Origin: Mantamonas sphyraenae
Taxonomy: Eukaryota; CRuMs; Mantamonadidae
DNA: 64,000 nt
NCBI GenBank assembly: GCA_026936335.1
Contig: JAPMXV010000046.1
Span: 186,001 to 250,000, forward strand
Direction: 5' to 3'
Numbering within the stretch: the first letter of the stretch is position 1; every line of letters begins with the position of its first letter. The position numbers and the translations under genes are program-made. Positions 24,301 to 35,700 of this stretch are shown piece by piece. Under the pieces are notes generated by a model, which did not search any database, had not been told where the DNA came from, and saw only the letters and a list, made by a program, of their open reading frames with translations.

Positions 24301-27300
24301 AAGGTCGTGCCTCCTCCGGGCAAACCTGCCGAGAAGGACGTGTGCGGCGTGTGTGCCGGCGACGGCACAAGCTGCCTCGGCTGCGACGGCAAGCACTACC
24401 CTCAGGGCAACAAGAAGGTGTATGACCAGTGCGGTGTGTGCGGCGGCAACGACGCGACGTGCACAGGCTGCGACGGCAAGGTCGTGCCCCCTCCGGGCAC
24501 TCCGGCCAAGAAGGACGTGTGTGGCGTGTGTGCCGGCGACGGCACAAGCTGCCTCGGCTGCGACGGCAAGCACTACCCTCAGGGCAACAAGAAGGTGTAT
24601 GACCAGTGCGGCGTGTGCGGCGGCAACGACGCAACGTGCACAGGCTGCGACGGCAAGGTCGTGCCTCCTCCGGGCACTCCGGCCAAGAAGGATCCGTGCA
24701 ACGTGTGCGGAGGCGACGGCTCTAGCTGCGCTGGCTGCGACGGCGTGCCCAACTCGGGCAAGAAGTACGACCAGTGTGGCGTGTGCGGCGGTGACAGCTC
24801 GAGCTGTGCTGGCTGCGACGGCGTGCCCAACTCGGGCAAGAAGATCGACGTCTGCGGCGTGTGCGGAGGCGACGGCAAGGACTGCCTCGGCTGCGACGGC
24901 GTGCCCAACTCGGGCAAGAAGCTGGACAAGTGCGGCGTGTGTGACGGCGACGACTCGACATGCAAGGGCTGCGACGGCGTGCCCAACTCGGGCAAGAAGT
25001 ACGGCCCGTGCGGCATCTGTGACGGCGACGGCAAGACCTGCCTGGGCTGCGACGGCAAGCATTTACCCAACGACCCGTCCAAGCGCCCCGTGATCGACAA
25101 GTGCGGCGTGTGCGGCGGCGACGACACCAGCTGCGCAGGATGCGACGGCGTGCCCAACTCGGCAAGAAGAAGAACGACGCATGCAACGTTTGCGACGGAG
25201 ACGGCAAGAGCTGTCTCGGATGCGACGGCAAGCACTACCCCAACAACCCTGCATCGCGCCCTGTGATCGACAAGTGCGGCGTGTGCGGCGGCGACGATTC
25301 GTCCTGCCGCGGCTGCGACGGCCAGCTGTACCCCAACGGCAACAAGAAGATCTACGACGCCTGCGGCGTGTGTGACGGCAACAACAGCACGTGCACGGGC
25401 TGCGACGGCAAGGTGGTGCCGCCCTCTCAGGGCACGCCCACCAAGAAGGATCAGTGTGGCGTGTGTGGCGGCGACGACTCGTCGTGCACAGGTTGCGACG
25501 GCAAGGTCGTGCCCCCTCCGGGCACTCCTGCCAAGAAGGACCAATGTGGCGTGTGTGTGGCGGCGACGACTCGTCGTGCACAGGCTGCGACGGCAAGGTC
25601 GTGCCCCCTCCGGGCACTCCTGCCAAGAAGGACCAAATGTGGTGTGTGCAAGGGCGACGATTCGTCGTGCACGGGCTGCGACGGCAAGGTCGTGCCTCCT
25701 CCGGGCACACCCAAGTCGCGAGACGCCTGTGGTGTTTGTGACGGCGACGGCAACAGCTGCCGCGGTTGCGACGGCGTGCAGCACTCGGGCAAGAAGTACG
25801 ATAAGTGTGGCGTGTGCGACGGTGACGACACCAGCTGTGCAGGCTGCGACGGCGTGCCCAACTCGGGCAAGAAGTACGACGCCTGCGGCATCTGCGACGG
25901 CGATGGCAACTCGTGCCTGGGTTGCGACGGCAAGCAGTACCCGAACGACCCGTCCAAGCGCCCGCTGAACGATGCCTGTGGCGTGTGCGGAGGCAACGGC
26001 AGCTCTTGCTTGGGCTGCGATGGCAAGCACTACCCGAACGACCCGTCCAAGCGCCCGCTGAACGACGAATGCGGTGTGTGCGGCGGCGACTCCACCTCGT
26101 GTGCAGGCTGCGACGGCGTGCCCAACTCGGGCAAGAAGTACGACGAGTGTGGCATCTGCAACGGCAACGGCAACTCATGCTTGGGCTGCGACGGCAAGCA
26201 CTACCCGAACGACCCGTCCAAGCGCCCGCAAAACGACCAATGTGGCGTGTGCGGCGGCGACGACAGCAGCTGTGCAGGATGTGACGGCGTGCCCAACTCG
26301 GGCAAGCAGTACGACGCCTGCGGCATCTGCAACGGCGACGGAAAGAGCTGCCTCGGATGCGACGGCAAGCACTACCCGAATGACCCGTCCAAGCGCCCCG
26401 TGCTGGACCAGTGCGGCGTGTGCGGCGGCGACGACAGCAGCTGCGCCGGATGTGACGGCGTACCCAACTCGGGCAAGAAATACGATCTGTGTGGCGTGTG
26501 CAACGGCGACAGCAGCACCTGCAAGGGCTGCGACGGTGTGCCCAACTCGGGCAAGGTGTTTGACGCATGCGGCGTGTGCGGCGGCGACGGCTCCAGCTGC
26601 GCAGGATGTGACGGCGTGCCCAAGTCGGGCAAGAAGTACGATCCATGCGGCGTGTGCGACGGCGACGGAAGCACGTGTGCGGGATGTGACGGCGTGCCCA
26701 ACTCGGGCAAGGTGTACGATCCGTGCGGCGTGTGCGGCGGCAACGGCTCTAGCTGCGCTGGCTGCGACGGCGTGCCCAACTCGGGCAAGAAGAACGACCC
26801 GTGTGGCATCTGCGACGGCAACGGCCAGAGCTGCGCCGGCTGCGACGGCGTGCCCAACTCGGGCAAGGAGTACGACGCCTGCGGCGTGTGTGCAGGTGAC
26901 TCGACCTCGTGCGCTGGCTGCGATGGCGTGCCCAACAGCGGCAAGAAGTACGACGCCTGCGGCGTGTGCGGAGGCAACGGGCAGAGCTGTGCCGGGTGCG
27001 ACGGCGTGCCCAACTCGGGCAAGGAGTACGATGCGTGCGGCGTGTGTGGCGGCAACGGCCAGACGTGCGCAGGTTGCGACGGCGTGTCCAACTCGGGCAA
27101 GGTGTACGACCAGTGTGGCGTGTGCGGAGGCGACAACAGCGCTTGCCGCGGATGCGACGGCGTGATTGTGCCCCCTGCCAACGGTCAGCCGGCCAAGTAC
27201 GACCTGTGTGGCGTGTGTGGCGGCAACAACAGCACGTGCACTGGATGCGACGGCGTGATTGTGCCCCCTGCCAATGGCCAGCCCAAGGCGTATGATGCCT

Positions 27301-28712
27301 GCGGCGTGTGCGACGGCAACGGCCTGAGCTGCCTGGGCTGCGACGGAAAGTTGTACCCCAACGGCGGCAAGCCCGTGTACGACCAGTGTGGCGTGTGTGC
27401 GGGCGACAACAGCGCGTGCACAGGCTGCGACGGCGTCGTTGTGCCTCCTCCGGGCACACCCACAGGATACGACCAGTGTGGCGTGTGCGGAGGCAACGAC
27501 GAGAGCTGCAAGGGTTGCGACGGCGTGGTCAACTCGGGCAAGACGTACGACGTGTGCGGCGTGTGCGGTGGCAACGGACAGAGCTGCCTGGGATGTGACG
27601 GCGTGCCCAACTCGGGCAAGGTTTACGACCAGTGCGGCGTGTGCGGAGGCGACAACAGTGCATGCACAGGCTGTGACGGCGTGATTGTGCCCCCTGCCAA
27701 CGGCCAGCCCAAGGCGTACGACGTGTGTGGCGTGTGCGGTGGCAACGGACAGAGCTGTCTTGGATGCGACGGCGTGATCAACTCGGGCAAGGTGGTCGAC
27801 GCATGCGGTGTGTGCGGAGGCGACAACGGAACGTGCACAGGATGCAACGGCGTGCCTGTGCCGCCGCCCGGATCCCCGGCGACGTACGATGCGTGCGGCG
27901 TGTGTGGCGGAAACGGCCAGAGCTGCGCTGGATGTGACGGCGTGCCCAACTCGGGCAAGCAATACGACCAGTGTGGCGTGTGTGACGGCAACAACGCATG
28001 CGTGGGCTGTGATGGCGTGGCTGTGCCCAACGGCGAACCGGCTCAATACGATCCGTGCGGCGTGTGTGGCGGCAACGGCCAGAGCTGCGCTGGATGTGAC
28101 GGCGTGCCCAACTCGGGCAAGGTGTACGACCAGTGCGGTGTGTGTGGCGGCAACGACGAGTGCGTGGGCTGCGACGGCGTTCCCAACAGCGGCGCACAGC
28201 TGGATGCGTGCGGCGTATGCGGCGGCTCCGGCAGGCGCTGTCTTGGCTGCGACGGCGTGTTTGGCAGCAACAAGAAGTACGACCAGTGTGGCGTGTGCGA
28301 CGGTGACGGTAGCACGTGCCGTGGCTGCGACGGCGTCCTGAACTCGGGCGCCACGTACGATGCTTGCGGCGTTTGCAACGGCGACAACAGCACGTGTCTG
28401 GGTTGCGACGGCGTGCCCAACAGCGGCAAGGTGTTTGTCAACGGCGTGTGCGGAGGCAACAACACCAACTCGACAAGCAACGGCAACCAGCAGGCGGCGG
28501 TCACAAGCGGCCTGGTGGCCGGTGCGGCCGGAGGCGTGGGAATCCTGTCCTACTGGCTCAAGAAGCAGCTGGGATTCAGCGGTTCGCATGCCGAGATGAT
28601 GGACGACGTCGACAATGCGTTTGCCTTCCAGGACAGTCCGCTCTACGACGGCTTTGGCGACATGGGAAGCCAAAACCCTCTGTACCAGGCGCCAGAGCTT
28701 GGAGACGCGTGA
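21357..28712 (+). CDS. Giant surface protein: CUB-like domains, 57 ADAMTS-type Cys repeats, TM helix, NPLY tail
   Basis: Exons are 21357-21436, 21605-21693, 21841-21984, 22212-22322 and 22510-28712, about 2200 residues. A signal peptide ([16 protein letters not shown]) is followed by an acidic segment ([12 protein letters not shown]). Three related CUB-like/beta domains (22510-23620) are separated by single CGVCGG motifs. Then come 57 tandem units of 25 to 31 residues (23632-28440) with the pattern C-x2-C-x6-C-x2-C followed by [11 protein letters not shown]. The protein ends with one transmembrane helix ([22 protein letters not shown]) and a 50-residue cytoplasmic tail with two aromatic motifs, DSPLYDG and QNPLYQAP. 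The units match the [13 protein letters not shown] element known from the cysteine-rich region of ADAMTS proteases and papilin, but no protease domain is present. Apparent frameshifts lie near 23390, 25155, 25560 and 25636. Role inferred: adhesion or matrix receptor. Confidence 0.85.
23632..28440 (+). repeat. Tandem array of 57 coding Cys-rich repeats
   Basis: I counted 57 units starting CGVC, CGIC or CNVC. They fall into subtypes by their linker: VPNSGK (short, 78 bases), [11 protein letters not shown] or [17 protein letters not shown], and [10 protein letters not shown]. The subtypes recur in blocks, for example a VPNSGK-only block at 26520-27110. Two adjacent units with alternating linkers at 24350-24680 are almost identical in DNA, suggesting recent unequal exchange. 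One final unit is degenerate (GVCGGNN). Confidence 0.95.
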
Positions 28713-28832
28713 TGAAGGGAAGGGATGGAAACTGATGAGGGGGAGATGAGGGAAGCAAAAAGAAAAGCGTGCTTGACCCTTGCCACGAGACCACGAGTTT
28801 TGTTGTTGTTGTGCTCTGTGTGAGGCAAAGCG

Positions 28833-29530
28833 ATGTCGGCGGGAACCGGAACCGGCCAGCAGCGGGAGCTGGCGGCCATCGGGATCCGCGTTGCGCAGCA
28901 GTGGGTGGAGGAGCAAGGATGGTCTTTGGCAAACTATAGCATTAGCATCAGCTCTGTGCAGTCGTGTCCAGAGGGCCTGTTGAGCGTCGACGCGTCGCAC
29001 CTGGCTCACGCCGCAGACCTCGCTTCGCCCCTGTCGCCCAAGGAGAGGCTACGCAGGTCGCGTGTGCTTGTGAGTGGATGGGAGAGATGGGAGGGAAGAG
29101 GGGGAGGGAAGAGGGGGGAAAGGGAGAGGGAGAGGGATCAAGCTGACACAGAGCGCAGGAGATCGATGTAGAAGAGGGTGCTGTGGATGAGGTGCTTGCG
29201 GCACGGGACGAGTCGATGTTGCAACGGATAACAGGTGTGGAGGCACTGCATGTGCGTGCAGAGGAGCTGGAGGACAAGATCGAGCAGAGCAGGGCGCGGC
29301 AGCGGTTCTTTGAGACGGCCACGGACGAGGAGGTGGAGACCATGCTGCAGGTGGAGTATGCAGGAGGGACGGGTGGAGAGGAGGAGGGAGGACAGGATGA
29401 GGAGGAGGAGGACGGGGCGCTGGATGCGACGGTGGAGCAGGTCGGAGAGGAGAGGAGGAGGAGGCGGAAGGGCAAAGCAAGGGTGGAGGAGATTGGAGAG
29501 GAGGTGGAGGAGGAAGAGGCAGCGTGGTGA
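28833..29530 (+). CDS. Small unknown protein, left-arm copy
   Basis: Two exons, 28833-29069 and 29159-29530, join in phase 0 through a GTGAGT donor and a GCGCAG acceptor to give 202 residues. Exon 1 encodes a short globular-looking segment (QQWVEEQGWSLANY). Exon 2 is helical (HVRAEELEDKIEQSRARQRF) and ends in an acidic Glu/Asp/Gly tail with a basic RRRRRKGKA patch. No family was recognised. The intron is almost pure purine on this strand. A nearly identical copy lies at 37524-38200, and its retention of intron, frame and stop suggests both copies could be functional. The eIF5A-like gene follows on the same strand after 388 bases in both arms. Confidence 0.65.
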
Positions 29531-29918
29531 CGTGGTGACGAGGATGGGATCACACTTGGGGCTGGTGGGGATGTTTTTGGCATGGGATGGGTGGGATGGA
29601 CGAGTTCCAGGGAATGGGCGGGTTTGCAGCGAGGGGCCCCGTTTCGTCGAAGGCGGCAGGGCGGCGAAAGGAGGGTGGCTGGGGGAGAGTTGAAAAGGGC
29701 CCGGGCCGCGAGTGCGCAGGGTGGAGCAAGTGAATGCGATTGGGCCACGGCTACTTGATCTGGACACAGAGCAACAGGAGCAGAAGCACGAGTCAACGCA
29801 GCAGGGAGAACAACAACCACGCAGCAACAAGGGCAACGAGCCACAGACAAGAGAAATCATACAGGAGAGGCGAGAGTCAAGAAGAAGCATGAGCAGCCAC
29901 ACGAGCAGGAGAGAACGA
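29531..29918. other. Intergenic spacer between the two arm genes
   Basis: About 390 bases between the unknown gene and the eIF5A-like start. The frame of eIF5A stays open upstream to about 29712 but has no ATG before 29889, so most of it is taken as 5' untranslated or promoter sequence. No TATA box or other motif was recognised. The same spacer occurs in the right arm at 37137-37523. Confidence 0.5.
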
Positions 29919-30452
29919 ATGAGGAGGATGGGGGACGAAGATGACAAGGAAGTGTTTGGGAACGAAGGGGAGTTTGAGACGGGGGCGGAGACGTCGATGA
30001 CGAAGGCGGTGGGGGCGAATGAGGTGCGTGTGGGGTCGTACCTGATGGTGAAGGGCACACACCCGTGTCAGGTGACGTCGCTGGAGCGGTTCCAGAACGG
30101 GAAGCACGGGGGAAGGAAGATGACGGTGGTGGGACGGTGTCTGCTGAGCGGGAAGCGCGTGGAGGATGCGTTCTCGTGCCACGACCGTCTGGACGAGCCC
30201 GTGGTGGAGCGGGCAGACTACATGGTGGTGGACATCCAAGACGGGTATCTGGCAATGCTGGATGAGGCCGGAGAGATGCGGGAGGACGTGGCGATGCCCG
30301 AGGACGAGCAGCTGGCGATGGAGATTGAAGAGAGCATGGAGAAGGCGGAGGGGTCGAGCATGGAGGAGGCGAGGGAAGTGTATGTGCAGGTGATGCGGGT
30401 GATGGGCAAGGATGTCGTGCTGGGGGTCAAGACGAAGAAGGTGTCTGCGTGA
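29919..30452 (+). CDS. EIF5A: Divergent translation factor eIF5A, left-arm copy
   Basis: eIF5A is the hypusine-carrying factor that helps ribosomes through stalling sequences. This 177-residue protein has the family layout. A short acidic leader includes EFETGAE (compare FETG in animal eIF5A). An SH3-like N-domain includes VGSYLMVKGTHPCQV and the loop NGKHGGRKM. An OB-fold C-domain includes DIQDGYLAMLDEAGEMREDVAMPE. The Lys of GKHG (residue 62) is at the hypusination position, and the flanking Gly-Lys-His-Gly is conserved. The rest is more divergent than usual for so conserved a protein; the family's T-G-K-H-G-H-A appears as N-G-K-H-G-G-R. Start is uncertain among in-frame ATGs at 29889, 29919 and 29928. 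The stop lies 60 bases from the stop of the convergent LRR gene. The protein is identical to that of the right-arm copy. Confidence 0.85.
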   Translation: MRRMGDEDDKEVFGNEGEFETGAETSMTKAVGANEVRVGSYLMVKGTHPCQVTSLERFQNGKHGGRKMTVVGRCLLSGKRVEDAFSCHDRLDEPVVERADYMVVDIQDGYLAMLDEAGEMREDVAMPEDEQLAMEIEESMEKAEGSSMEEAREVYVQVMRVMGKDVVLGVKTKKVSA

Positions 30453-30512
30453 TGAGTTGAGAGGGAGAAGGGGTTTGTGAATGCAGGGATGAGGATTGTA
30501 CATTGCATGGGA

Positions 30513-32660
30513 TCACAGAGTGGCCATCCAGTGCATCACGCGCGAAAACAGCTCGTCCGGGAGTGTGCTCCACAGAGCAGTGGGCTCATACGCCTGCATG
30601 TCACCAGCCTCAAACATCACATGTCGTTCCTCAGAGTTCATCACCATTGCCGTCTCCAAAGCCTCGTCCAGCTGCGACGACCCACCAATCCAATGCCATT
30701 CCTCCCTCCAACCCCGTTCCTGCACCATCTCCCACGCACTGGGGCAGAATGCATAGCCTTGGAACCGAACTGGTTGCAGCCACGGATCTGCACCAAACTC
30801 ACGTGCGACATCCACAACTTCGGCGTTCTGGCATCGAATGCCCACTTCAAGGATGGATCGTTCATCCATGCCGTCGTCCACCGACCATGGCATGGCGTCC
30901 ACCGGTACCCCGTCCTTCAGCAGCCTCCGTACACCCTCCACATCCCCCGACTCTGCACGGAGGACCATCTCCTGCGCACGACGACAGTTCCTGCTGGCCA
31001 GATGGGCCCCACCCCCCGTGTTCCACCTGCCCATGCTCAGCAGCGTGGTGTTGGACGACAGATCCTGAAATTCGCTGCCCCGGTCGATGCAGACCACCAT
31101 CAACCTCGGATTGCGCAACAGCGACGACTCCAACGCCGGGAATGCCAACTGCGGGCCGAAACTGGGTTGAATCATGTTCCCTAGAAACCGAAAGTCCCGC
31201 AAGCCTTGGTTGTCTCCCAGTGCTTCCATCAGCTCCACCATCCCATCTGCGTCATAGTCGTTTACCAGAGTGTATCCCAGGTTCAGATGCCTCAGGGTGG
31301 AGTTCTTCCGCACCATGTGTGCCACCAACGGCAGATCCTTTGCCTTGATGGGCCACTTCCTCATGTCGCAGTAGTGCAAGCTAGTGTTGTCTGCCAGAAT
31401 CCCCAGCATCGTTTGCACCGTTTCAGGATGCGTGCGTATCATGTAGCCAACGTTGAGATGCACCAGAGTGCTGTTGTTTGCAAGGCCGTCCAGGAACGCT
31501 TCTTCGTCTTCCAAGTTTGCCACCTCGGGTGCATGGGACGATCCATAGGCGATGTTCAGATGGGTGAGCACATCGTTGGTGGCCAGCGCTTGGCCAAGGT
31601 AGAACAGAAACCTTGTCGTGACTCTCCGAACTTGTGCCATGGCAAGCTTGCGCACAAATCTGTTGTTGATCATCCACTTCGACACGGTGCACAATGCCTT
31701 GCCGGACATCGTGCACTTAATGAACTCGAGGGATTGCAAGCATTTGTGCACATTCAGGACTTTGAGGAGCGAGGCCACGCTGTTTGCACTCACGTTGCTG
31801 CTCTTGATGTGGAGGTGGCGCAGTTTGGATCCTTTAAGTCCCGCTTCAAGCCCGTCCAGCGACTTGCACTTGACCTCCAACTTTTGCAAACAGTCCCAGC
31901 CACTCAAAGCCTCGCCCAACTGGGCTCCATCTGTGTCATTGTGCTTCAGACCGATGGCAAGGTGTTCCACACGAGCGTTGTGAAGAGCTGCCACCGTTCG
32001 GTGACCAACTTCGTTGAGGATGAAGCGCAGCTGTTCCATGCGCCTGTCACTCAGTGCCTCCACGATGGCAGCTCCAGCTCGGTCCTGCACACCCACGTAG
32101 TTCAATGTGAGGCGCACGATGGACGATTGTGGCAACGCGGCCGCAAGGGCAAACGTCGCATCTTTGCCAATCACGTTTCTCGACAGCGTCAGCTCCTTCA
32201 GAGTCTGCTGAATCAACACAGTCACAAAGATGGTATTCAATGCCTCTAAAGAGGCCATCGACAGACTCTGGTACAGATGTAGAGACGTGAGTTGCGAGCA
32301 TGACAAGCTTGCGAGCTCGTCACGATCTTCGTTCAGCGCAAAATTCCACACAAAGGACGCAACCTTGTCCGTGGCCAGCAACGCAGCCGCCGTACCCTGC
32401 ACTCCCTCTCCGCAGGAGACGTCCAGGCGCCGCACCACGCCGTGGTCGAGCCGTTCCAGGGTTTCCACCAGTTGCGGCAGGGTTTCGTCCGTCAGATGCA
32501 CAGTGGCCTCTCCAAGGCTGGAAAGCAACGCCACACACCCATCAATATCGCCCCGGAGAAGCAAGCTTCCAACTGTGGGTGGGGCTCTCTTGAAATTGCC
32601 ACTCAGAGACCCCAAAGACCCAGCAATCAAATTGAATGGTTTTCGCGTGTTTGGTTTCAT
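30513..32660 (-). CDS. LRR (RNase-inhibitor type) and ankyrin-like protein
   Basis: Single-exon ORF of 715 residues from the ATG at 32660; upstream codons overlap the end of ARMC2 and are not credible. Residues 40-480 are leucine-rich repeats of the long RNase-inhibitor type (LKELTLSRNVIGKDA, LRHLHIKSSNVSANS, LVHLNVGYMIRTHPE). After about residue 540 a short ankyrin-like pair follows (AESGDVEGVRRLLKDGVPVDAM, then VGIRCQNAEVVDVAREFGAD). The last 34 codons (ending LPDELFSRVMHWMATL) lie inside the left arm of the inverted repeat, so a free-standing copy of this tail exists at 36445-36542. No catalytic domain is present; a protein-binding scaffold is the likely role. ARMC2 lies immediately upstream on the same strand with 64 bases between. 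Confidence 0.78.
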   Translation of the reverse strand: MKPNTRKPFNLIAGSLGSLSGNFKRAPPTVGSLLLRGDIDGCVALLSSLGEATVHLTDETLPQLVETLERLDHGVVRRLDVSCGEGVQGTAAALLATDKVASFVWNFALNEDRDELASLSCSQLTSLHLYQSLSMASLEALNTIFVTVLIQQTLKELTLSRNVIGKDATFALAAALPQSSIVRLTLNYVGVQDRAGAAIVEALSDRRMEQLRFILNEVGHRTVAALHNARVEHLAIGLKHNDTDGAQLGEALSGWDCLQKLEVKCKSLDGLEAGLKGSKLRHLHIKSSNVSANSVASLLKVLNVHKCLQSLEFIKCTMSGKALCTVSKWMINNRFVRKLAMAQVRRVTTRFLFYLGQALATNDVLTHLNIAYGSSHAPEVANLEDEEAFLDGLANNSTLVHLNVGYMIRTHPETVQTMLGILADNTSLHYCDMRKWPIKAKDLPLVAHMVRKNSTLRHLNLGYTLVNDYDADGMVELMEALGDNQGLRDFRFLGNMIQPSFGPQLAFPALESSLLRNPRLMVVCIDRGSEFQDLSSNTTLLSMGRWNTGGGAHLASRNCRRAQEMVLRAESGDVEGVRRLLKDGVPVDAMPWSVDDGMDERSILEVGIRCQNAEVVDVAREFGADPWLQPVRFQGYAFCPSAWEMVQERGWREEWHWIGGSSQLDEALETAMVMNSEERHVMFEAGDMQAYEPTALWSTLPDELFSRVMHWMATL

Positions 32661-32724
32661 TCTGGATGCGTTGGGGCAGCACTGCACTGCACACGTCGAC
32701 CCACTCACACATCCACCCAAGCCC

Positions 32725-35700
32725 TTAGCCTTCATTGTCCTGTGCCACGGGAAGCTCTTCCAGCATGGACTCTGTTTGCTGTGCTCGCGCTTCAATGTCA
32801 TCGTGCATTGTGACAATGTCGTCGAGGTCTTCCAGGAGGGGCATGGCCACCTGTTTAAGTTCAAGGAGGAGAGAAGGATCGTGTGACTGTGGCGTGGCTG
32901 TGGCTGTGTCGAGAATGCGGCCGACAACGAGCTTGATGAGGTTGCACTCGTCACGGGTGAAGCACAGGCGGTGGCTGTGCTGCAAACGGAAGTTGTACAG
33001 GGTCTTGCAGACAGCCACAACCATGGCCAGATTGTGACTAAAACGATCCAGGACGTCGATGAGTTTGGTGACGCCTGCGGCGTCGCGTAGGATATCTGTG
33101 CACTGGCTATCGCTCATCAGGTTCATGAGCACGCCGCAAACATTGATGACAATGGCCTCCTCGTTGTGGTCCAGCAGGATGACCAGGGCTTCGTCCACAC
33201 GGTGCGACTGCATGAGCATGCGCACGTCGCCACTGCGGGAAAAGTTGCCCATGGCTCGTGTGGACTCGATGACAAACTCTTCGTTGTCGTGAAAGAGCAT
33301 GTCCTTGAGGATGCCCGTGTACTCCAGGCGTTTGTGCAACACGCGGTTGTCCTCACTGTCGTAGAAGGAGATGTTGCGCACCGCACAAACGAGATTGAGC
33401 TCCAGCTCCTCCAGGGCCTCGGTGCGTGTGTCATCGAGGATGTCCAGCAGCGTGTCGATGTTCTCGTGGGCGGCAATGCGGATACCAATGTTGGGATCGA
33501 TGGCCAGGTTGGCAATGACGCGCACAAGCTTCATGAGCACATCCGCCGTTGTGCGCACGGCTCGCTCTCCCTCGGCGTCCAGGTACAGCCGGCCATACTC
33601 TGCGAGGAGGCCCAAGAGGCCCGTGACACCCGACTCGCTGGCAATGACCTGGCGAATGTCGTTGGTGGAGGAGGAGAGGTTGCCGAGGATGAAGCACGCG
33701 CGGATGGCCAGATTGAGGTCGCTCTGGTGGGTGGCCAGGACGTTCTTGAGCTGCGAAATGTAATGTGGGTTCTCTTGGTAAAAGGCGCGAAATTCTGCGT
33801 GGTAGGTGAGCTTGCTGAGGATGCGCATGACGTGGAACATGAGCTCCGCGTGTGCTCCATACGCGAGGGTGAGGTCACTCAGCGGCTGCATGACATTAAA
33901 GACAAGCAACTGGGTGCGTTGTTGCTCGTCCAGGGAGAGGTTGCGCAGTGTGGCAGTGACCTGAATGTACAGCTGGGCGAGCTTGAGAGCACGCGCCTCG
34001 TCTAGCTCGCTTGCCTGGGCGGCCTGGTCGTCGATTTCCGACTTGAGGAGTCCAATGAGCACGGGGATAGCGCCGTGGTGTGTCAGCTGCGCTTGGTTTT
34101 TTCGATTGATGGAGGCATTCTTGAGGGTGCCCACGGCAAAGAGCATGATCTCAAAGTTGAGTTCGCCCATGTCCAGAATGTGCAGGAGCGGGGCAAACAG
34201 TTGCTCCTCGCGGAATACGCCGTCATTGTGTTCGTCTTTGCTGAGTTTGAACAGCAGCTTGCAGATGTTCTTCATGCTACGCGAGTTGGTCGTGGTGATT
34301 TTCAGCGAGATGCGCGCAATCTTGAGCAGCACAGACACAGACGAGGTGTCCATGTACTGGAAGAGACACTTGAGGATGTGCTTGCGTTTCAGACCTTGGG
34401 TGTCGCTGTAGGCCAGGAAGTGGTACTGCTCCAGCACCATGTACAAAGAGTCGAGCACGGTTTCCAGCGTATGTACATCCATGCACTCTGGCTCCTCGTC
34501 GTCAAACAACTCGTCGTCGTCGCGCAGATGCTCGGCCAACAACCGTTGCTGCTCCTCAGCCTGCTCCTGTGCGTCCAACGCTGCCTGGCTGCCCTCCAGG
34601 GGCACAAGAAGCGACAGCAGCTGCTGTACGTTCATCCATGCCAGCTGTTCGTCCTTATTCGATGGTGCCTCAATGTCCCCAAAGCTGCTCGAGCGTTGCA
34701 TGCGATGCTCCCCTTGTGCGTCATCCGCGGTGTCGTCTTCACTGTTGCGTGCAGCCAGAACGGAGGAGGACACGGCCCCGGAGGAGAAGGGCGACGAGGT
34801 TGTGACACGCACCGATCCACTACTGCTGCTGCTACTGCTGCTGCTGCTGCTACTATTGCTGCGTGGGTTGTGTTGCAGGTCATTGGCGGATGAAGCACGC
34901 ACGGGTGGCCGTGGGTTGCCAGACGGCGGCCGAGGACGACGCCCGGGCCGACCCGACGGCGGGCGTGCTTTGCCCTTGCGTGACGGCGGACGGCCTGTGA
35001 ACGGAGTCAGCGGTGAGAGAAGAGCAGAAGAGGAGAGAGACAAAGCAGACGCAAAGTGGAGAATGAGTGTGGGGGGGCTGGGGTGGTGTGGGAACAAACC
35101 TCGTGATGTAGAGTCGCCGCCATCGTCTTCTGCTTCGTTGCCTTCTTGGGCATCTCGCTCAGCCTGCAGGGCATACTCTTGTTCCAGGCGCACCTGAGCT
35201 TGTTGATACTCTTCTGAGGAGCGTGTCGGGTGGTGGCGGATCATCGTGTGGCGGTCGTCAGAGTGCACTTTGAGAACTTGGGCCTGGGCCTGGGCGCTCG
35301 GTTGCACTTCCTCCTCAGCATCCTCGTATGTAAAGCTGTCTTCCTCCTCGTCGCCGCTGCTGCCGCCTTCATTGTCCTCCCCGCCCAGTCGGCTGTCTCC
35401 CATGGCCGTTTCAGGCCGTTCGAGGTCGCTCATAAACACGGCACGGTTCATGCTGCAGTGCGCGCGAAAAACGTCCGGGTCAGCCGAAACCAAACCCTCG
35501 TCAGGGCGGCCATGGTACTGCGTGGAGGAAGAATGGGCAGGTGGCAATGGACATGCATACAGGTGGAGGGAACCTACGCGTAGGAGGAACTGGGTCGCGC
35601 CTGGGGTTTGTACTCTCCGGGACGAAACAAGCGGCGTTGCGACCCATCCATGGGCGTCTGAGGACGCGTAGGACGTGCCAGCGACGCACGTTTACGTGCA

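Larger units (their letters stand above)
28740..30613 (+). repeat. Left arm of large inverted repeat
   Basis: This 1874-base segment recurs in inverted orientation at 36442-38293. The match starts 28 bases after the stop of the giant surface protein and ends inside the coding region of the LRR-ankyrin gene (about 34 codons before its stop). The arm contains the unknown gene at 28833-29530, the eIF5A-like gene at 29919-30452 and the 3' end of the LRR gene. Differences from the other arm include a 21-base length change and scattered substitutions, several of them synonymous. Confidence 0.95.

Noticed and set aside
23632-28440. CRISPR-like or satellite array
   Set aside because: The repeats are in frame, vary as coding units and show conserved cysteines. 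They are protein repeats in a eukaryotic gene.
23359-29009. Long minus-strand ORFs of 300 to 944 residues opposite the surface-protein gene
   Set aside because: They mirror the tandem repeat and are Ala/Val/His- or Pro/His-rich with no domain. Open antisense frames are expected when a GC-rich repeat lacks certain codons.
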